This document shows, piece by piece, positions 8,982-18,890 of a stretch of 64,000 nt of DNA. The position numbers were made by a program, and so were the translations under genes. The notes beneath the pieces were generated by a model, which saw nothing but the letters and a program-made list of their open reading frames with translations, searched no databases and had not been told where the DNA came from. The DNA is from Lysobacteraceae bacterium (lineage in GTDB: Bacteria > Pseudomonadota > Gammaproteobacteria > Nitrococcales > AK92): contig JAAYIK010000005.1 in assembly GCA_012523465.1 (NCBI GenBank), forward strand, positions 121,397-185,396, in the 5' to 3' direction. Positions within the stretch are counted from its first letter, which is position 1, and each line of letters begins with the position of its first letter.

Positions 8982-10109
8982 ATGACCGTGCGTATCCTGC
9001 ACACGGCCGATTGGCAGCTGGGCAAGGCGTTCGGGCAGATCCCGGGGGATGCCGGCGTACTGCTGCGCCGCCAGCGCCTGCAGCCGGTTGCCCGCATCGC
9101 CGCCCTGGCCCGCGAGCGCGCCGTGGATGCTGTGCTGGTTGCCGGCGACGTATTCGAGACCGATGCCGTCAGCGATGACACCCTGGGGCGCATGGTGGAA
9201 GCCATGCGCGACTATCACGGCCCTTGGGTGCTGCTGCCGGGCAACCACGACCCCGCGCTGGCCGAAGGCGTCTGGCAGCGGCTGCAGCGCCGGCGGCTGC
9301 CGGACAACATCCTGCCGGCGCTGGAAGCGCGACCGCTGCTGCTGGCTGACGGCCGACTCGCCATCCTGCCCGCGCCGCTGACCAGGCGCCACGAGGTGCG
9401 CGACCTGACCGAAGCGTTCGACCACATGGAAACGCCGCCGGGGGCGGTTCGGGTCGGCCTGGCCCACGGCTCGGTGCAAAACCGCCTGCCGGAAGCCGCC
9501 GAGGCCTACAACCCCATTTCCGACCGCCGCGCCGAGCTGGCCCGGCTCGATTATCTGGCACTGGGCGACTGGCACGGCACCCTCGAGGTCGCCCCGCGTA
9601 CCTGGTACGCTGGCACGCCGGAGCCAGACCGCTTCAAGGCCAACGACGCCGGCAACTGCCTGATCGTCACTCTGCCCGGCCCCGGCGCCGAGCCGCAGGT
9701 GGAGCGGGTGCCGGTAGGCCACTACCGCTGGCTCCAGCTCGATTTCAGCCTGCACCAGGAGCAAGACCTGGCCGCGCTGGAAGCGGCCCTGGCCACCCTG
9801 GGCGAGCCGCTGGCGCAAAAGGTGGTGGCGCTCGACCTCAGGGGCACGCTTAGCCTCGGCCTGCGCCAGCGACTGGACGAATTGCTCGACCACTGGGGAC
9901 CGCGTCTGCACGTGCTGAAAGTGAATGCCGACGCCCTCCATCCCGAGGCCACCGCCGCCGACCTCGAGCAAATCGACAGCAGCGGCTTCTTGCACCAGGC
10001 CATCGCCCGCCTGCAGCAGATCCAGGCCGACCCGCATCACCCGGACCGCCCCTTCGCGGCCGCCGCGCTGCAGCGTCTTTACCGCACCTACCTGGCGACG
10101 AGGGACTGA
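8982..10109 (+). CDS. DNA repair exonuclease, SbcD/YhaO-like metallophosphoesterase
   Basis: A 375-residue Mre11-type nuclease. Metal-binding motifs in order: HTAD10-W-Q12 (Gln where Mre11 often has His), GD56VFE, GN88-H89-D90, a histidine in LAHGS, and GDWHG. The C-terminal part has the capping domain expected of SbcD/YhaO proteins. It should work with the Rad50-like ATPase encoded three bases downstream to process DNA ends or hairpins. An AAGGGAG ribosome site precedes the ATG. The pair resembles YhaO/YhaN more than classical SbcC/SbcD in ATPase size. Confidence 0.85.
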   Translation: MTVRILHTADWQLGKAFGQIPGDAGVLLRRQRLQPVARIAALARERAVDAVLVAGDVFETDAVSDDTLGRMVEAMRDYHGPWVLLPGNHDPALAEGVWQRLQRRRLPDNILPALEARPLLLADGRLAILPAPLTRRHEVRDLTEAFDHMETPPGAVRVGLAHGSVQNRLPEAAEAYNPISDRRAELARLDYLALGDWHGTLEVAPRTWYAGTPEPDRFKANDAGNCLIVTLPGPGAEPQVERVPVGHYRWLQLDFSLHQEQDLAALEAALATLGEPLAQKVVALDLRGTLSLGLRQRLDELLDHWGPRLHVLKVNADALHPEATAADLEQIDSSGFLHQAIARLQQIQADPHHPDRPFAAAALQRLYRTYLATRD

Positions 10110-10112
10110 AGC

Positions 10113-12781
10113 ATGCTGTTCAAGCGCATCGCCATCCGCAATTTCCGCCGCCTGCAGCAGCCGGTTCGCATCGACGGCCTCGCACCGGGGCTCAACGTCA
10201 TCGCCGGCGACAACGAGGAAGGCAAGTCCACTGTCCTGCGCGCGCTGCGGGCCGCACTGTTCGACAAGCACACCCTGAGCGGCAACGCGGCAGCCGCGTT
10301 CCAGCCCTACGGCTCGCAGGTTCGACCCGAGATCGAGGTCGAGTTCGAGCTCGCCGGCAAGACCTACCGCCTGCGCAAGGGCTTTTGCCAGCGCCCCAGC
10401 GCCGAGCTTAGCGGGCCCGACGGCACCCATACCGGCCCGGCGGCGGAGGACAGGCTCAGGGAGTTGCTGGGCTTCGATCAGCCCGATCGCGGGCCGCCCG
10501 ACGCTCGCCACCACGGCACCTGGGGGCTGCTTTGGGTGGAGCAAGGCGCGGCGTTCGCGCCCCTGCTGCACAACGAGCGCAGCAAGCGCACCCTGCTCGG
10601 AACACTGGAGAGCGAGGTCGGCGACATCCTCGGCGGCCAGCAAGGGTATGCCATCCTCGAGCAGGTGCGCCAGGCCCATGCCGACTTCTTCACCAAGACT
10701 GGTCAGCCACGCGGCGAGTACCGCGCGGCCAAGAAAGCCGTTGAAGAGCTGACCGCAGAGCTGGACAAGGTCGAGGCGGCGCTGCAAGCCTACGAGAGCA
10801 AGGTCGACAGGCTGCAGCGGTTGCGCGACGAGCTGCACCGCTGGGACAGCGAAGACATCGTCGCGGCCCACGAGGTCAAGCTGCGCCAGGCCGAGCAGGC
10901 CCATGCCGCGCTGGACCAGCTGCGCGAGGCGGTCGAACGCAGCGAAGACAAGCTGCAGCTTGCCCAGGCTCACCTCAATACGACACTGCAGCGCTGGCAT
11001 CAGCGCAGCGACCTGACCCGGGACTTGGCCGTGCTGGAGAAGCACTGCCAGGACCTGCAGCGCCAGCTGGACGCGGCGCGGGCCGCCCTAGACGAGCGCC
11101 AGCCGCGGCTGGACGCTCTCATCCAGGCCGAGCGGGAGGCCGGCAACGCCGTCGCTGCTGCCCGCTTGCGCCTTGCCGCCCTGGAAGCCGCGCAGCGGCG
11201 CCAGGAGCTGGAGCGACAGCTAGCCGAGCAGCGCAAGCGGCGGCAGGCCGCCCGCGCTGCCGCCGAAGCAGCCAACGCGCCGCGCAGGCCAAGGCCGCCG
11301 CCAACAGGGCCACGCCCCAGGCGCTGCAGGCCTTACGCGAGCTGAACCAGCGCCTGCTGGCGGCCGAAGCCCGGCTGGAGGCCGCATCTCCCGTGGTCCA
11401 CTTCGACCTGGACACCGAGGTGCGCCGCGACGGTGCCCCTGTCCCCCGCGGTCAGGCGCTGACCGTCTCCGAGCCGGCCACCTTCACTCTGGGCGAGCTC
11501 GGCACCGTAACCGTGCGCCCGGGCGGCGAGAGCATCGCTGACAGTGCCCGCCAGGTGCAGGCGCTGCGCCGGGAGCTGCAGCAGCAGCTGGCGCTGCTGG
11601 GCGCGACCAGCCTGGACGAGGCCGAAAGGGCAGCGGCCGAGCGTCAAGAGCTGCTGCAACAGGCGGCCAGCCAGCAGGAACTTCTGAAAGCCCACGCTCC
11701 CGGCGGTGTCGCTACCTTGGACGCCGAAATCGCCCGACTGGAGAGCGAACTGGAACAGCTGGCCGCAGCGCCTGTTGCCGACGGCGTGGACCTCGCGGAG
11801 CTGACCCGGCAGCTGCAGGCTGCGCGTGCCGAGCTCCAGGCGACGGAAGCTGCAGCCGCCGCGGCCGCCAGCGAGCTGAAAGCTGCCCAAGACCAGCAAG
11901 CTGCCGCTCAGCGCCGTCTGGTCGAGCTGCAAGCCCAGCTGGCGGCGCAGCAGGGAGAGCTGCGACGCAGGCAATCGCTGCTGGCCGAGGCCCGCAGCCG
12001 CGAGCCGGACGAGGAACTCGCCAGCGCTTTGGCTGTCGCCGATGCCGCCGCCAAGGCGGCCGCCGAGGAGCTGGAGCAGGCCCGCCGGGAGCTGGCCGCC
12101 GCTGAGCCAGAGCGGCTGGAATTGGAGCTGTCGATGGCGCGCGATGCCTATGCGAGCATCAAGAAGCGCTACGCCGAGCTGCAGCGCTCGGCCCGCGACC
12201 TGCAGATCGAGCTGCAAAGCCTGGGCCAGACCGGGCTGGGCGAGCGGCGCCAGGAATTACAGGGCCAGCTGGAGCAGGCCCGGCTCCAGGCCGAGCGCCT
12301 GGAGCGCGAGGCGCAGTCGCTGCGGCTGCTGCGCGAGGTGCTGGAAGACTGCGCCCGCCAGGCCAGCGCGGCGTTCCTCGCCCCGGTGCTGAAGCGGGTG
12401 CAACCCTATCTGCGCCTGCTGATGCCGGAGGCCGAGCTGCTGCTCGACAACGAGCTGCAGCTGGTCGGCATCCGCCGCGGCGGCTTCGACGAAGCCTTTG
12501 ACGATCTCAGCATCGGCACCCGGGAGCAGCTGGCGGTCATCACCCGCCTCGCCTTCGCCGACCTGCTGCACGAGCGCGGCCAACCGGTGGCGGTGGTGAT
12601 GGACGACGCGCTGGTCTATGCCGACGACCAACGCTTCCAGAGCATGAAGCTGATCCTGCACCGGGCGGCGCAGCGCTATCAGGTGCTCATTCTCACGTGC
12701 CGCGAGCGCGACTATCTCGACCTGGGCGCCCCCATCATCCGCCTGGCCGACTGTCGGGAGCTCGCCGCGGCGCCGGCCTGA
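10113..12781 (+). pseudogene. Rad50/SbcC/YhaN-like SMC-type ATPase, interrupted by a frameshift
   Basis: Two frames together encode one protein of about 889 residues. Frame one (10113 to about 11280) has the Walker A motif GDNEEGKST at residues 32-40 and a long coiled coil. It then loses sense into Pro/Arg-rich residues and stops at 11345. The coding sense continues one base back (-1) from about 11275-11290 through 12781, with more coiled coil, the ABC-type signature LSIGTREQL and Walker B VAVVMDDAL. No slippery heptamer is seen at the junction, so a one-base deletion or a sequence error is more likely than programmed slippage. It should pair with the upstream nuclease. Confidence 0.8.
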
Positions 12782-12890
12782 AGCCGGGCGCCGGTAGCCC
12801 GACAGCACGCCGGCGAAGGGTAGCCAGCGCTTGCCCACCCTGCCTTCAGGTAGGATGCTGTGCAATGACTCCACTTGCGCGGGCCAAGCC

Positions 12891-13961
12891 ATGAGAAAAC
12901 TGCTACTGTTTCTGACCGTCGTCCTGGGCGTGGCGGTCGCGGCCAGCGCCAGCTGGCGGGACATGCCCCTGGAGGAGAAGCTGCTGCTCATCGAAGCGGC
13001 TGAGCTCATGCCCGACTTCGCCCCCGTGCTCGCGGCCGAGCCGGCGGCGGTGCAGGCGGTGCTGGTCACGTACGTCGACGATCCAGTCCTGCTACTGCAA
13101 GCGCAGGCGGCGCTGCTGCAGCAGCCCGCGCTCGCCCGCCGCATCCTGCCGCTCTATGGTGCCGAGCCCGAGTTCAAGGCCATCTTCAGGCAGTACGGCG
13201 CCAGCGTCCTGCCGCCCATCGCCTACTTCCTGGACAACCGCATCCGCACTCTGGAGCTGCAGCGGTACGCCGCGCGCAAGCTGCAGGATTTGCGCGGCAA
13301 GCCCGCGCCCGAGCCGCCGCCCCGAACGCTGACTCCCGAGGAGCGCGGCTGGCATGCGGTCAATTACATTCTCGCCAGCGGCCACGGCTTTCTCGGCCAG
13401 TTCGTGCTCGACGCCGACGGCAGCGTCCGCTGGTTGCAAACCGAGCGCGTGGTCGAAGGCGTGGCCGACTTCTTCACCGGTGGCATCCGCGACCTGGAAC
13501 GCAAGGTCAGAACCTCGCAAGACGTCACCGCTGCCGACGCAGGCTGGGCGGCGCTCGATGCCTTCTTCACGGTCGGTGCGGTTAAGCTGCTGCGTGCTGG
13601 CAAGGCAGCCAGGACCACGCGCCTGGGCCGGGCGAGCAGGTTCGTAGCCAACGCGGGCGCCCTGGTGGCCCCTGTCGCCGCCGGCTACGTGGTCATACGC
13701 CACCCGGGTCTTATCAACGACTTCCTTGCCCAGGCGGCCAAGGCGATGGGCTGGCCGGTCCGGCTGACCCAGGTGGCGGGCTGGACGGCGCTGCTGACCC
13801 TGCTGCTGTATCCGCTCTCCTGGCTGCTGATCTGGCTGCTGCCGCTCGCCATCGGCGCGCTGCGCCTGTGCCTGCGGCTGCTGCGCTGGCTGAACGCCGG
13901 CTCGCGCCAGCTCCGGGCAAGACGCGCCGCGGCAGCAAGCGGTTCGGCGCTGGAGGCTTGA
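12891..13961 (+). CDS. Unknown membrane protein with signal peptide
   Basis: A 356-residue protein I cannot assign. It begins with a signal-like MRKLLLFLTVVLG and an ASA site, followed by a helical region to about residue 135, a Pro-rich linker (PAPEPPPR), a central domain starting with GWHAVNYILASGHGFLG, and one to three C-terminal hydrophobic segments (about 265-325) ending in a basic tail. The start at 12891 gives a normal signal peptide; a longer frame adds unrelated residues. It lies 109 bases after the frameshifted ATPase, on the same strand. A link with the nuclease module is only positional. Confidence 0.7.
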   Translation: MRKLLLFLTVVLGVAVAASASWRDMPLEEKLLLIEAAELMPDFAPVLAAEPAAVQAVLVTYVDDPVLLLQAQAALLQQPALARRILPLYGAEPEFKAIFRQYGASVLPPIAYFLDNRIRTLELQRYAARKLQDLRGKPAPEPPPRTLTPEERGWHAVNYILASGHGFLGQFVLDADGSVRWLQTERVVEGVADFFTGGIRDLERKVRTSQDVTAADAGWAALDAFFTVGAVKLLRAGKAARTTRLGRASRFVANAGALVAPVAAGYVVIRHPGLINDFLAQAAKAMGWPVRLTQVAGWTALLTLLLYPLSWLLIWLLPLAIGALRLCLRLLRWLNAGSRQLRARRAAAASGSALEA

Positions 13962-14072
13962 ACATGGCCCTGCCCACTCCGACTGCCTGGACGGCAAGCG
14001 TTCGCTCGCGCTGCGGTGCTGGCGCACTCCCCGGCAACGGCCGGCAGCCGACGCCGCCAGCAAGGCGAGCGC

Positions 14073-14738
14073 TCAGCTGGTGACCTTGTCGCGCAAATAA
14101 ACCGGCAGCGCCTGCTCCGCTGCCACCGCCTCGCCGCCGGCCAGGGCGGCCGCGGCCAGTGGCAGGCAGTCCGCAGCCCGCGGCAGCGCCGGGTAAACCG
14201 CCTGCGGCGCTCCCAGACGGGCCCGCAACTGCTCGCCATAGGCCTGCCAGCCGGTCCCAATGCCGTACCAGCCAGTCCCCCCAGCCGGCGGCAGCGCCTC
14301 CGGTGACGCCACCAGCTCCTCCCCCTGCAGCCGCATCAGGCCGTCTACGGCACGGTAGGCACCGAAGTAGACTTCACCCATGCGGGCGTCGATGGCAGCC
14401 AGCACGTGCTCGGCGCGATAGGCGCGCCAACCGCCCTGCGCCAGGACGGCCAAGGTGGAAAGCGGCACCACCGGCAGGTCGGCGCCGTAGGCAATGCCCT
14501 GCACCACACCGCAGGCGATGCGCACCCCGGTGAACGCCCCCGGTCCGCGACAGAAGGAAATGGCGTCCAGATCGGTGACGCCGAGGCCGGCTTCGGCGAG
14601 CACATCCTGCACCATGCCGAGGACGCAGGCAGCATGGCCGCGCGGCAGCTCGGCAAAGCGCTCGATGATCTGCCCGTCGACGAGGATGGCAGCAGAACAG
14701 GCCTCGGTCGACGTATCCAGAGCCAGAATTTTAGGCAC
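14073..14738 (-). CDS. tsaB: tRNA threonylcarbamoyladenosine biosynthesis protein TsaB
   Basis: A 221-residue ASKHA-fold protein with the TsaB opening MPKILALDTSTEACSAA, the CRGPGAFTGVRIACGVVQG segment around residues 63-82, and DARMGEVYFG. TsaB forms a complex with TsaD and TsaE to make t6A37 in tRNAs that read ANN codons. Length is normal for the family. Its ATG overlaps the end of the upstream MFS frame by eight bases, implying co-translation. Confidence 0.95.
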   Translation of the reverse strand: MPKILALDTSTEACSAAILVDGQIIERFAELPRGHAACVLGMVQDVLAEAGLGVTDLDAISFCRGPGAFTGVRIACGVVQGIAYGADLPVVPLSTLAVLAQGGWRAYRAEHVLAAIDARMGEVYFGAYRAVDGLMRLQGEELVASPEALPPAGGTGWYGIGTGWQAYGEQLRARLGAPQAVYPALPRAADCLPLAAAALAGGEAVAAEQALPVYLRDKVTS

Positions 14739-16077
14739 GACGATCTTCCACGACTTCTTCGGAAAAATCGTTCATATTTACCACATCCCCGCCGGAACCG
14801 CCAGTTTCGTCGTCCTCGAAGGGCAAGTCCAGCTGCGGATCTTCGGCGCGCGGGTCGAGGGTGCCGGCAAAGGGCGTGGTGTTCGGCATGGCGACGAATT
14901 CGCCCTGATCGGCGACGGTAACCGTCGGTCCCACCTGCTGACGCCAGTAGCCGAATGCCGCCAGCAGCGCCGCCAGCACGGCGATACTGCCGAACAGCGC
15001 CTAGGGGCCCTGCCAGGCCATGAGCTGGCTGAGCAGAATGGGGCCGACGATCAGCCCGACGCCATGCATCAGCAGCAATCCAGCGCCGGCGCCGATCAGC
15101 TCTTCCGGCTCGATATGATCGTTGGTCATGGCCAGGCTGAGCGGATAAATGGTGAAAGCCAGGCCGCCCCACAGCACCGCCAGCAGGACAAGTAGCAAGT
15201 CGCTGCCTGGACCGAGCAGGGGCAGCAGCCAGCTGGCGATGGTCAGCCCGATCGCGACCATAACAATGGACAAACGGCGCCCGTAGCGGTCGGACAAACC
15301 GCCCACGGGCCATTGCAACAGCAGCCCGCCAAGCAGGCTCGCCCCCATCAGCACCGAGACTTCGCCGACGCTCAATCCCACTTGCCGGCCGAAAACCGGC
15401 CCCAGCGCCAAAAAGGCGCCGAGCACGATTCCAGCGCACAGCGACCCCATGGTGCCCAAGGGCGAAATCCGCCAAAGCCGACGCAAGGGAACCGGTCGGG
15501 TCTCGATGACTTCCGGCGTCGGCGCGCGTGTCAATGAAACGGGAATGAGGGACAGCCCCAACAGCAGCGTCGCCAATGCGAAAAGCTCAAATCCTTCGAC
15601 AGGCCAAAGGTTTACCAAGAACTGGCCACCGCCCATGGCGGCATAGGTAGAAATTCCGTAAAACGCCAACATTCTCCCTCGATATTCCCTTGGCGTTCTA
15701 CCATTAAGCCAGCTTTCAGTGACCATATACAAGCCGGCAATTGAGAACCCAAAAATACCCCGCATAACCGCCCAAACGACAGGGTCAATAAATAGCGGAA
15801 AAACGAGTGTCGAGCCAGCCGCACTCGATGCCAAGATGGCGAATGAGCGTATATGTCCGACCCGAACGATAATGCGGCCAAACCATAATGTGGCCAGCAC
15901 GTAGCCGAGCGAATAGCACGCCATCACCAGCCCGATGGTAGTAGTCGCGAACTGCTCCAGCTCCATGCGCAGAGCCACTAGAGTGCCTGCCAAGCCGCTG
16001 CCGAGCAGCAGCACTACCAGCGACGTCAGCAAGGCACCGAAAGAGTGTGCCAACCGAATCATCTGCGCTTGATCCAA
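14731..16077 (-). pseudogene. MFS transporter (YcaD-like) split by an in-frame amber codon
   Basis: The 358-residue frame from 16077 ends in a TAG at 15001-15003 just after LMAWQGP. The same frame then stays open for 89 more residues, starting with ALFGSIAVLAALLAAFGYW (an obvious last membrane helix) and a cytoplasmic acidic tail, stopping at 14731. Together they make a normal 448-residue, 12-helix carrier, so the TAG probably replaces a CAG glutamine through one base change. Motif A (GGLSDRYGRR) is in the first part. Substrate unknown. It is a nonsense mutation, a sequence error or a readthrough codon. Confidence 0.82.
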
Positions 16078-16490
16078 AATTCCACATTAAAAATGGAAAG
16101 CAAAACAATCGATATCAAAAAGCCAAACAAACGAAAACAATAAAAACAAACAACGACCACCTGGGATATCCCCATACAAAATTAGGGTTGACCCAAAGCC
16201 AATAATGTGCTTTAATTTAAAAGTATCATTAGATGCAATACACCGAATGAAATGCTTCGCCAACCACTATATTTGGGTTGTTACGCGAGATATCACGGCC
16301 CGGCGTGCGCTTCGATCGCCCGGGGTCAAATCCCGCTCTTCCGCCTTCATGCGCCTGACCGTCTCAGGCGATTTCCCATTCACTCCGCACCGCAATGGCC
16401 ACGAGAGTGCGCCGGCCGTCGCAGCGTTATGCCGCTAGCCAGGTGCGGTGCTGTCCACAGGAATGCTTTTCAAGCAGTCACGTGAGCGAG
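16078..16490. other. AT-rich region upstream of ectA
   Basis: The first 180 bases are strikingly AT-rich compared with the window. They separate the divergent MFS gene from the ectoine operon and hold the candidate ect promoter (listed separately). The leader from about 16223 to the ectA ATG would be about 268 bases. It contains a 7-bp stem, CGCCTGA/TCAGGCG at 16352-16370. A 77-codon ORF at 16205-16438 has no protein-like features and is not annotated. Confidence 0.45.
16188..16216 (+). promoter_or_regulatory. Candidate sigma70 promoter of the ect operon
   Basis: TTGACC at 16188-16193, a 17-base spacer, and TTTAAT at 16211-16216, in AT-rich DNA. Both hexamers are close to consensus (TTGACA, TATAAT) and the spacing is ideal. 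Transcription would begin near 16223. In other bacteria ect promoters respond to salt; nothing here proves that for this one. Confidence 0.6.
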
Positions 16491-17039
16491 ATGAACCAGG
16501 AGATTGAATTCCGGCTCCCCTGCGTTGACGACGGCGCAGCAATCTGGCGCATCGTGCGTGACTCGGGGGTACTCGATCTGAACTCGAGCTATCTCTATCT
16601 TCTGCTTTGCAAGGACTTTGCGGACACCTGCATTGTCGCACGGATGGACGACCGTCTGGTGGGATTCGCCACCGGCTACCGTCCGCCCAGCCGCGACGAC
16701 GTGATTTTTCTCTGGCAGATCGGCGTCGACGCCAGGCTGCGCGGCCAGGGTCTGGGCCGGCGACTGTTGGCCCACTTCCTGAGCACGCCAGGCGCTGTCG
16801 ACGCGACCTACCTGGAAACCACCATCGCGCCGTCCAACCAGCCCTCGCAGCGTCTGTTCCGCGGTTTGGCGCGCGACCTCGGCGTCGCCTGCCAGACCGC
16901 GCCCTGCTTCGATGAAAGCCATTTTCCCGGCAGCCACGAGGCCGAGCATCTCTACCGCATCGGCCCATTCGATGCCGCATCGCGCCGCCTGCTGGCGGCA
17001 GCCACCAACTGCACGAGGAGGAACCATGACCCATCTTGA
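16491..17039 (+). CDS. ectA: L-2,4-diaminobutyrate acetyltransferase EctA
   Basis: A 182-residue GNAT acetyltransferase. It makes N-gamma-acetyl-diaminobutyrate, the second step of ectoine synthesis. Family signatures: LDLNSSYLYLLLC near residue 30, VGFATGYRPPSRDD, the acetyl-CoA site motif RGQGLGRRLL, and TTIAPSNQPSQRLFRGLA. The start at 16491 gives the usual short N-terminus; the upstream frame is not family-like. A weak GAGCGAG precedes it. First gene of ectABCD; its end overlaps ectB by 14 bases. Confidence 0.95.
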   Translation: MNQEIEFRLPCVDDGAAIWRIVRDSGVLDLNSSYLYLLLCKDFADTCIVARMDDRLVGFATGYRPPSRDDVIFLWQIGVDARLRGQGLGRRLLAHFLSTPGAVDATYLETTIAPSNQPSQRLFRGLARDLGVACQTAPCFDESHFPGSHEAEHLYRIGPFDAASRRLLAAATNCTRRNHDPS

Positions 17040-18327
17040 CGTATTCGACCGACACGAGTCCGAGGTCCGCAGCTACTGCCGCAGCTTCCCGGCCGTGTTC
17101 GAGCGGGCGGAGGGCAGCTATCTGTACGACACCGACGGCAGGGCTTATCTAGACTTCTTCGCCGGCGCCAGCGCGCTTAACTACGGTCATAACCATCCCC
17201 AGCTCAAGCAAGCGCTGCTGGAGTACATCGGCAACAACGGCATCGCCCACAGCCTGGACATGGGCTCCCGCGCCAAGGCCGAGTTCCTGGAAGCCTTCCA
17301 CGCGTACATCCTGGAGCCGCGCGGGATGAACTACCGGATCCAGTTCCCCGGCCCCACCGGCACCAACAGCGTCGAGGCAGCGCTCAAACTCGCTCGTAAA
17401 GTAAAGGGTCGCGAGCAGATCATTTCCTTTACGAACGCTTTCCACGGCATGTCCCTGGGCGCCCTCGCCGTCACCGGCAACGCCTTCAAGCGTGCCGGCG
17501 CCGGGGTGCCGCTCGGCTATGCCAGCCCCATGCCCTACTGCGACTATTTCGGCCCGGAAGCCGACACCATCGCCTACATGGATCGCCTGCTCGGAGACAC
17601 CAGCTCGGGCATCGACAAGCCGGCGGCGGTGATCATTGAAACCATCCAGGCCGAAGGCGGCGTGAACGTGGCCAACAAGGAGTGGCTGCAGCGCCTGCAG
17701 GCGCTCTGCCGCAAGCACGACATGCTGCTCATCGTCGACGATATCCAGGCCGGCTGCGGCCGCACCGGTCCCTTCTTCAGCTTCGAGGGCATGGGCAGCG
17801 AACCGGACATCGTCTGCCTGTCGAAGTCGCTCAGCGGCTTCGGCCTGCCCATGGCCATCACCCTGATCAAGCCGGAGCACGACATCTGGGAGCCGGGCGA
17901 GCACAACGGCACCTTCCGCGGCAACAACCTCGCCTTCGTCACCGCCAAGCGGGCCCTGGAGCTGTTCTGGGCCGATGACCGCCTGTCCCGGCAGGTGCAG
18001 GCCAAGGCCGAGCTGATCCGCCAGGGGCTGCAGCGCGTCTGCAACAAATACCCGCAGGCGCGCGGCCGGGTGAAAGGCCGCGGCATGCTGCAGGGCATTG
18101 AGTTCGAGCACGTCGAGCTGGCCGCCACCGCGTCGCGGATCGCCTTCCAGCACGGTCTGGTGATCGAGACTTCCGGCAGCCAGGACCAGGTGCTGAAGCT
18201 GCTGCCACCGCTGACCATTAGCGAGGCCGACCTCAAGCGGGGGCTGGAGCTGATCGAGCGCAGCGTCGGCGAGGCCATCGCCGAGCTGGGCATCGCGCCG
18301 AGCAAGGCAGCCAGCGGCTCCCGCTGA
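17026..18327 (+). CDS. ectB: Diaminobutyrate--2-oxoglutarate transaminase EctB
   Basis: A 433-residue class-III PLP aminotransferase that converts aspartate semialdehyde to diaminobutyrate using glutamate, the first ectoine step. It opens with FDRHESEVRSYCRSFP, a typical EctB start, and has the PLP-pocket motif DDIQAGCGRTG and the catalytic lysine in CLSKSLSGFGLP. A strong GAGGAGG site at 17014-17020 precedes the ATG, which lies inside the end of ectA, so the genes are coupled. No aspartokinase gene (ask_ect) is attached to this cluster. Confidence 0.95.
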   Translation: MTHLDVFDRHESEVRSYCRSFPAVFERAEGSYLYDTDGRAYLDFFAGASALNYGHNHPQLKQALLEYIGNNGIAHSLDMGSRAKAEFLEAFHAYILEPRGMNYRIQFPGPTGTNSVEAALKLARKVKGREQIISFTNAFHGMSLGALAVTGNAFKRAGAGVPLGYASPMPYCDYFGPEADTIAYMDRLLGDTSSGIDKPAAVIIETIQAEGGVNVANKEWLQRLQALCRKHDMLLIVDDIQAGCGRTGPFFSFEGMGSEPDIVCLSKSLSGFGLPMAITLIKPEHDIWEPGEHNGTFRGNNLAFVTAKRALELFWADDRLSRQVQAKAELIRQGLQRVCNKYPQARGRVKGRGMLQGIEFEHVELAATASRIAFQHGLVIETSGSQDQVLKLLPPLTISEADLKRGLELIERSVGEAIAELGIAPSKAASGSR

Positions 18328-18405
18328 CACCCTCGGGCAGGTGCCGGCGCCAGGGCTGGCGTCGGCGCGCTGTCGTTTCGTTCGCAACGGAGCACGAGAA
18401 CCACA

Positions 18406-18795
18406 ATGATCGTTCGTTACCTAGAAGACATCGTCGACACCGAAAACGACGTCCACGCACCGACCTGGAATAGCCGTCGCTTGCTGCTCAAGCGGGACGG
18501 CATGGGCTTCTCCCTGCACGACACCATCATCAAAGCCGGGACGGAGACCTTCATCTGGTACGCCCACCACCTCGAGGCCGTCTACTGCATCGCAGGCGAG
18601 GGCGAAATCGAGACCGTGGCCGATGGCAAGGTCTACAAGATCCGCCCCGGCATGCTGTACGCGCTCAACGAGCACGACAAGCACTATTTGCGCGCCAGCC
18701 CGGAGACCGACATGCGCATGGTCTGCGTCTTCAACCCGCCGCTCACGGGCCAGGAGGTGCACGACGAGAACGGTGTCTATCCGCTGATCGACTGA
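18406..18795 (+). CDS. ectC: L-ectoine synthase EctC
   Basis: A 129-residue cupin that closes N-gamma-acetyl-diaminobutyrate to ectoine with loss of water. Full normal length. Family-specific residues include the start MIVRYLEDI, the [10 protein letters not shown] segment, [17 protein letters not shown] with its metal-binding Glu/Tyr/His set, and [12 protein letters not shown]. It lies 78 bases after ectB on the same strand. Cytoplasmic. Confidence 0.96.
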   Translation: MIVRYLEDIVDTENDVHAPTWNSRRLLLKRDGMGFSLHDTIIKAGTETFIWYAHHLEAVYCIAGEGEIETVADGKVYKIRPGMLYALNEHDKHYLRASPETDMRMVCVFNPPLTGQEVHDENGVYPLID

Positions 18796-18890
18796 GATGC
18801 TGGTCAGGGCGCCTCTTGCGGCGCCCGCCCCGTCGTTACAGGCGCAACACGGCACAGGAGCGAGCAACGGCAACATCGCAGGAGGGTGCA

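Noticed and set aside
8832..11045. 737-codon minus-strand ORF opposite the nuclease and ATPase genes
   Set aside because: Gln/Leu/Val-rich shadow of GC-rich coding sequence; the plus strand has clear SbcD/Rad50 motifs and good start sites.
11270..11300. Programmed -1 frameshift in the YhaN-like gene
   Set aside because: No X XXY YYZ slippery heptamer, no upstream SD-like stimulator and no clear downstream fold; an indel explains it more simply.
16300..16350. tRNA-like T-arm (GGGTCAAATCCC) upstream of ectA
   Set aside because: No acceptor, anticodon or D-arm can be drawn around it and the T-loop sequence is wrong.
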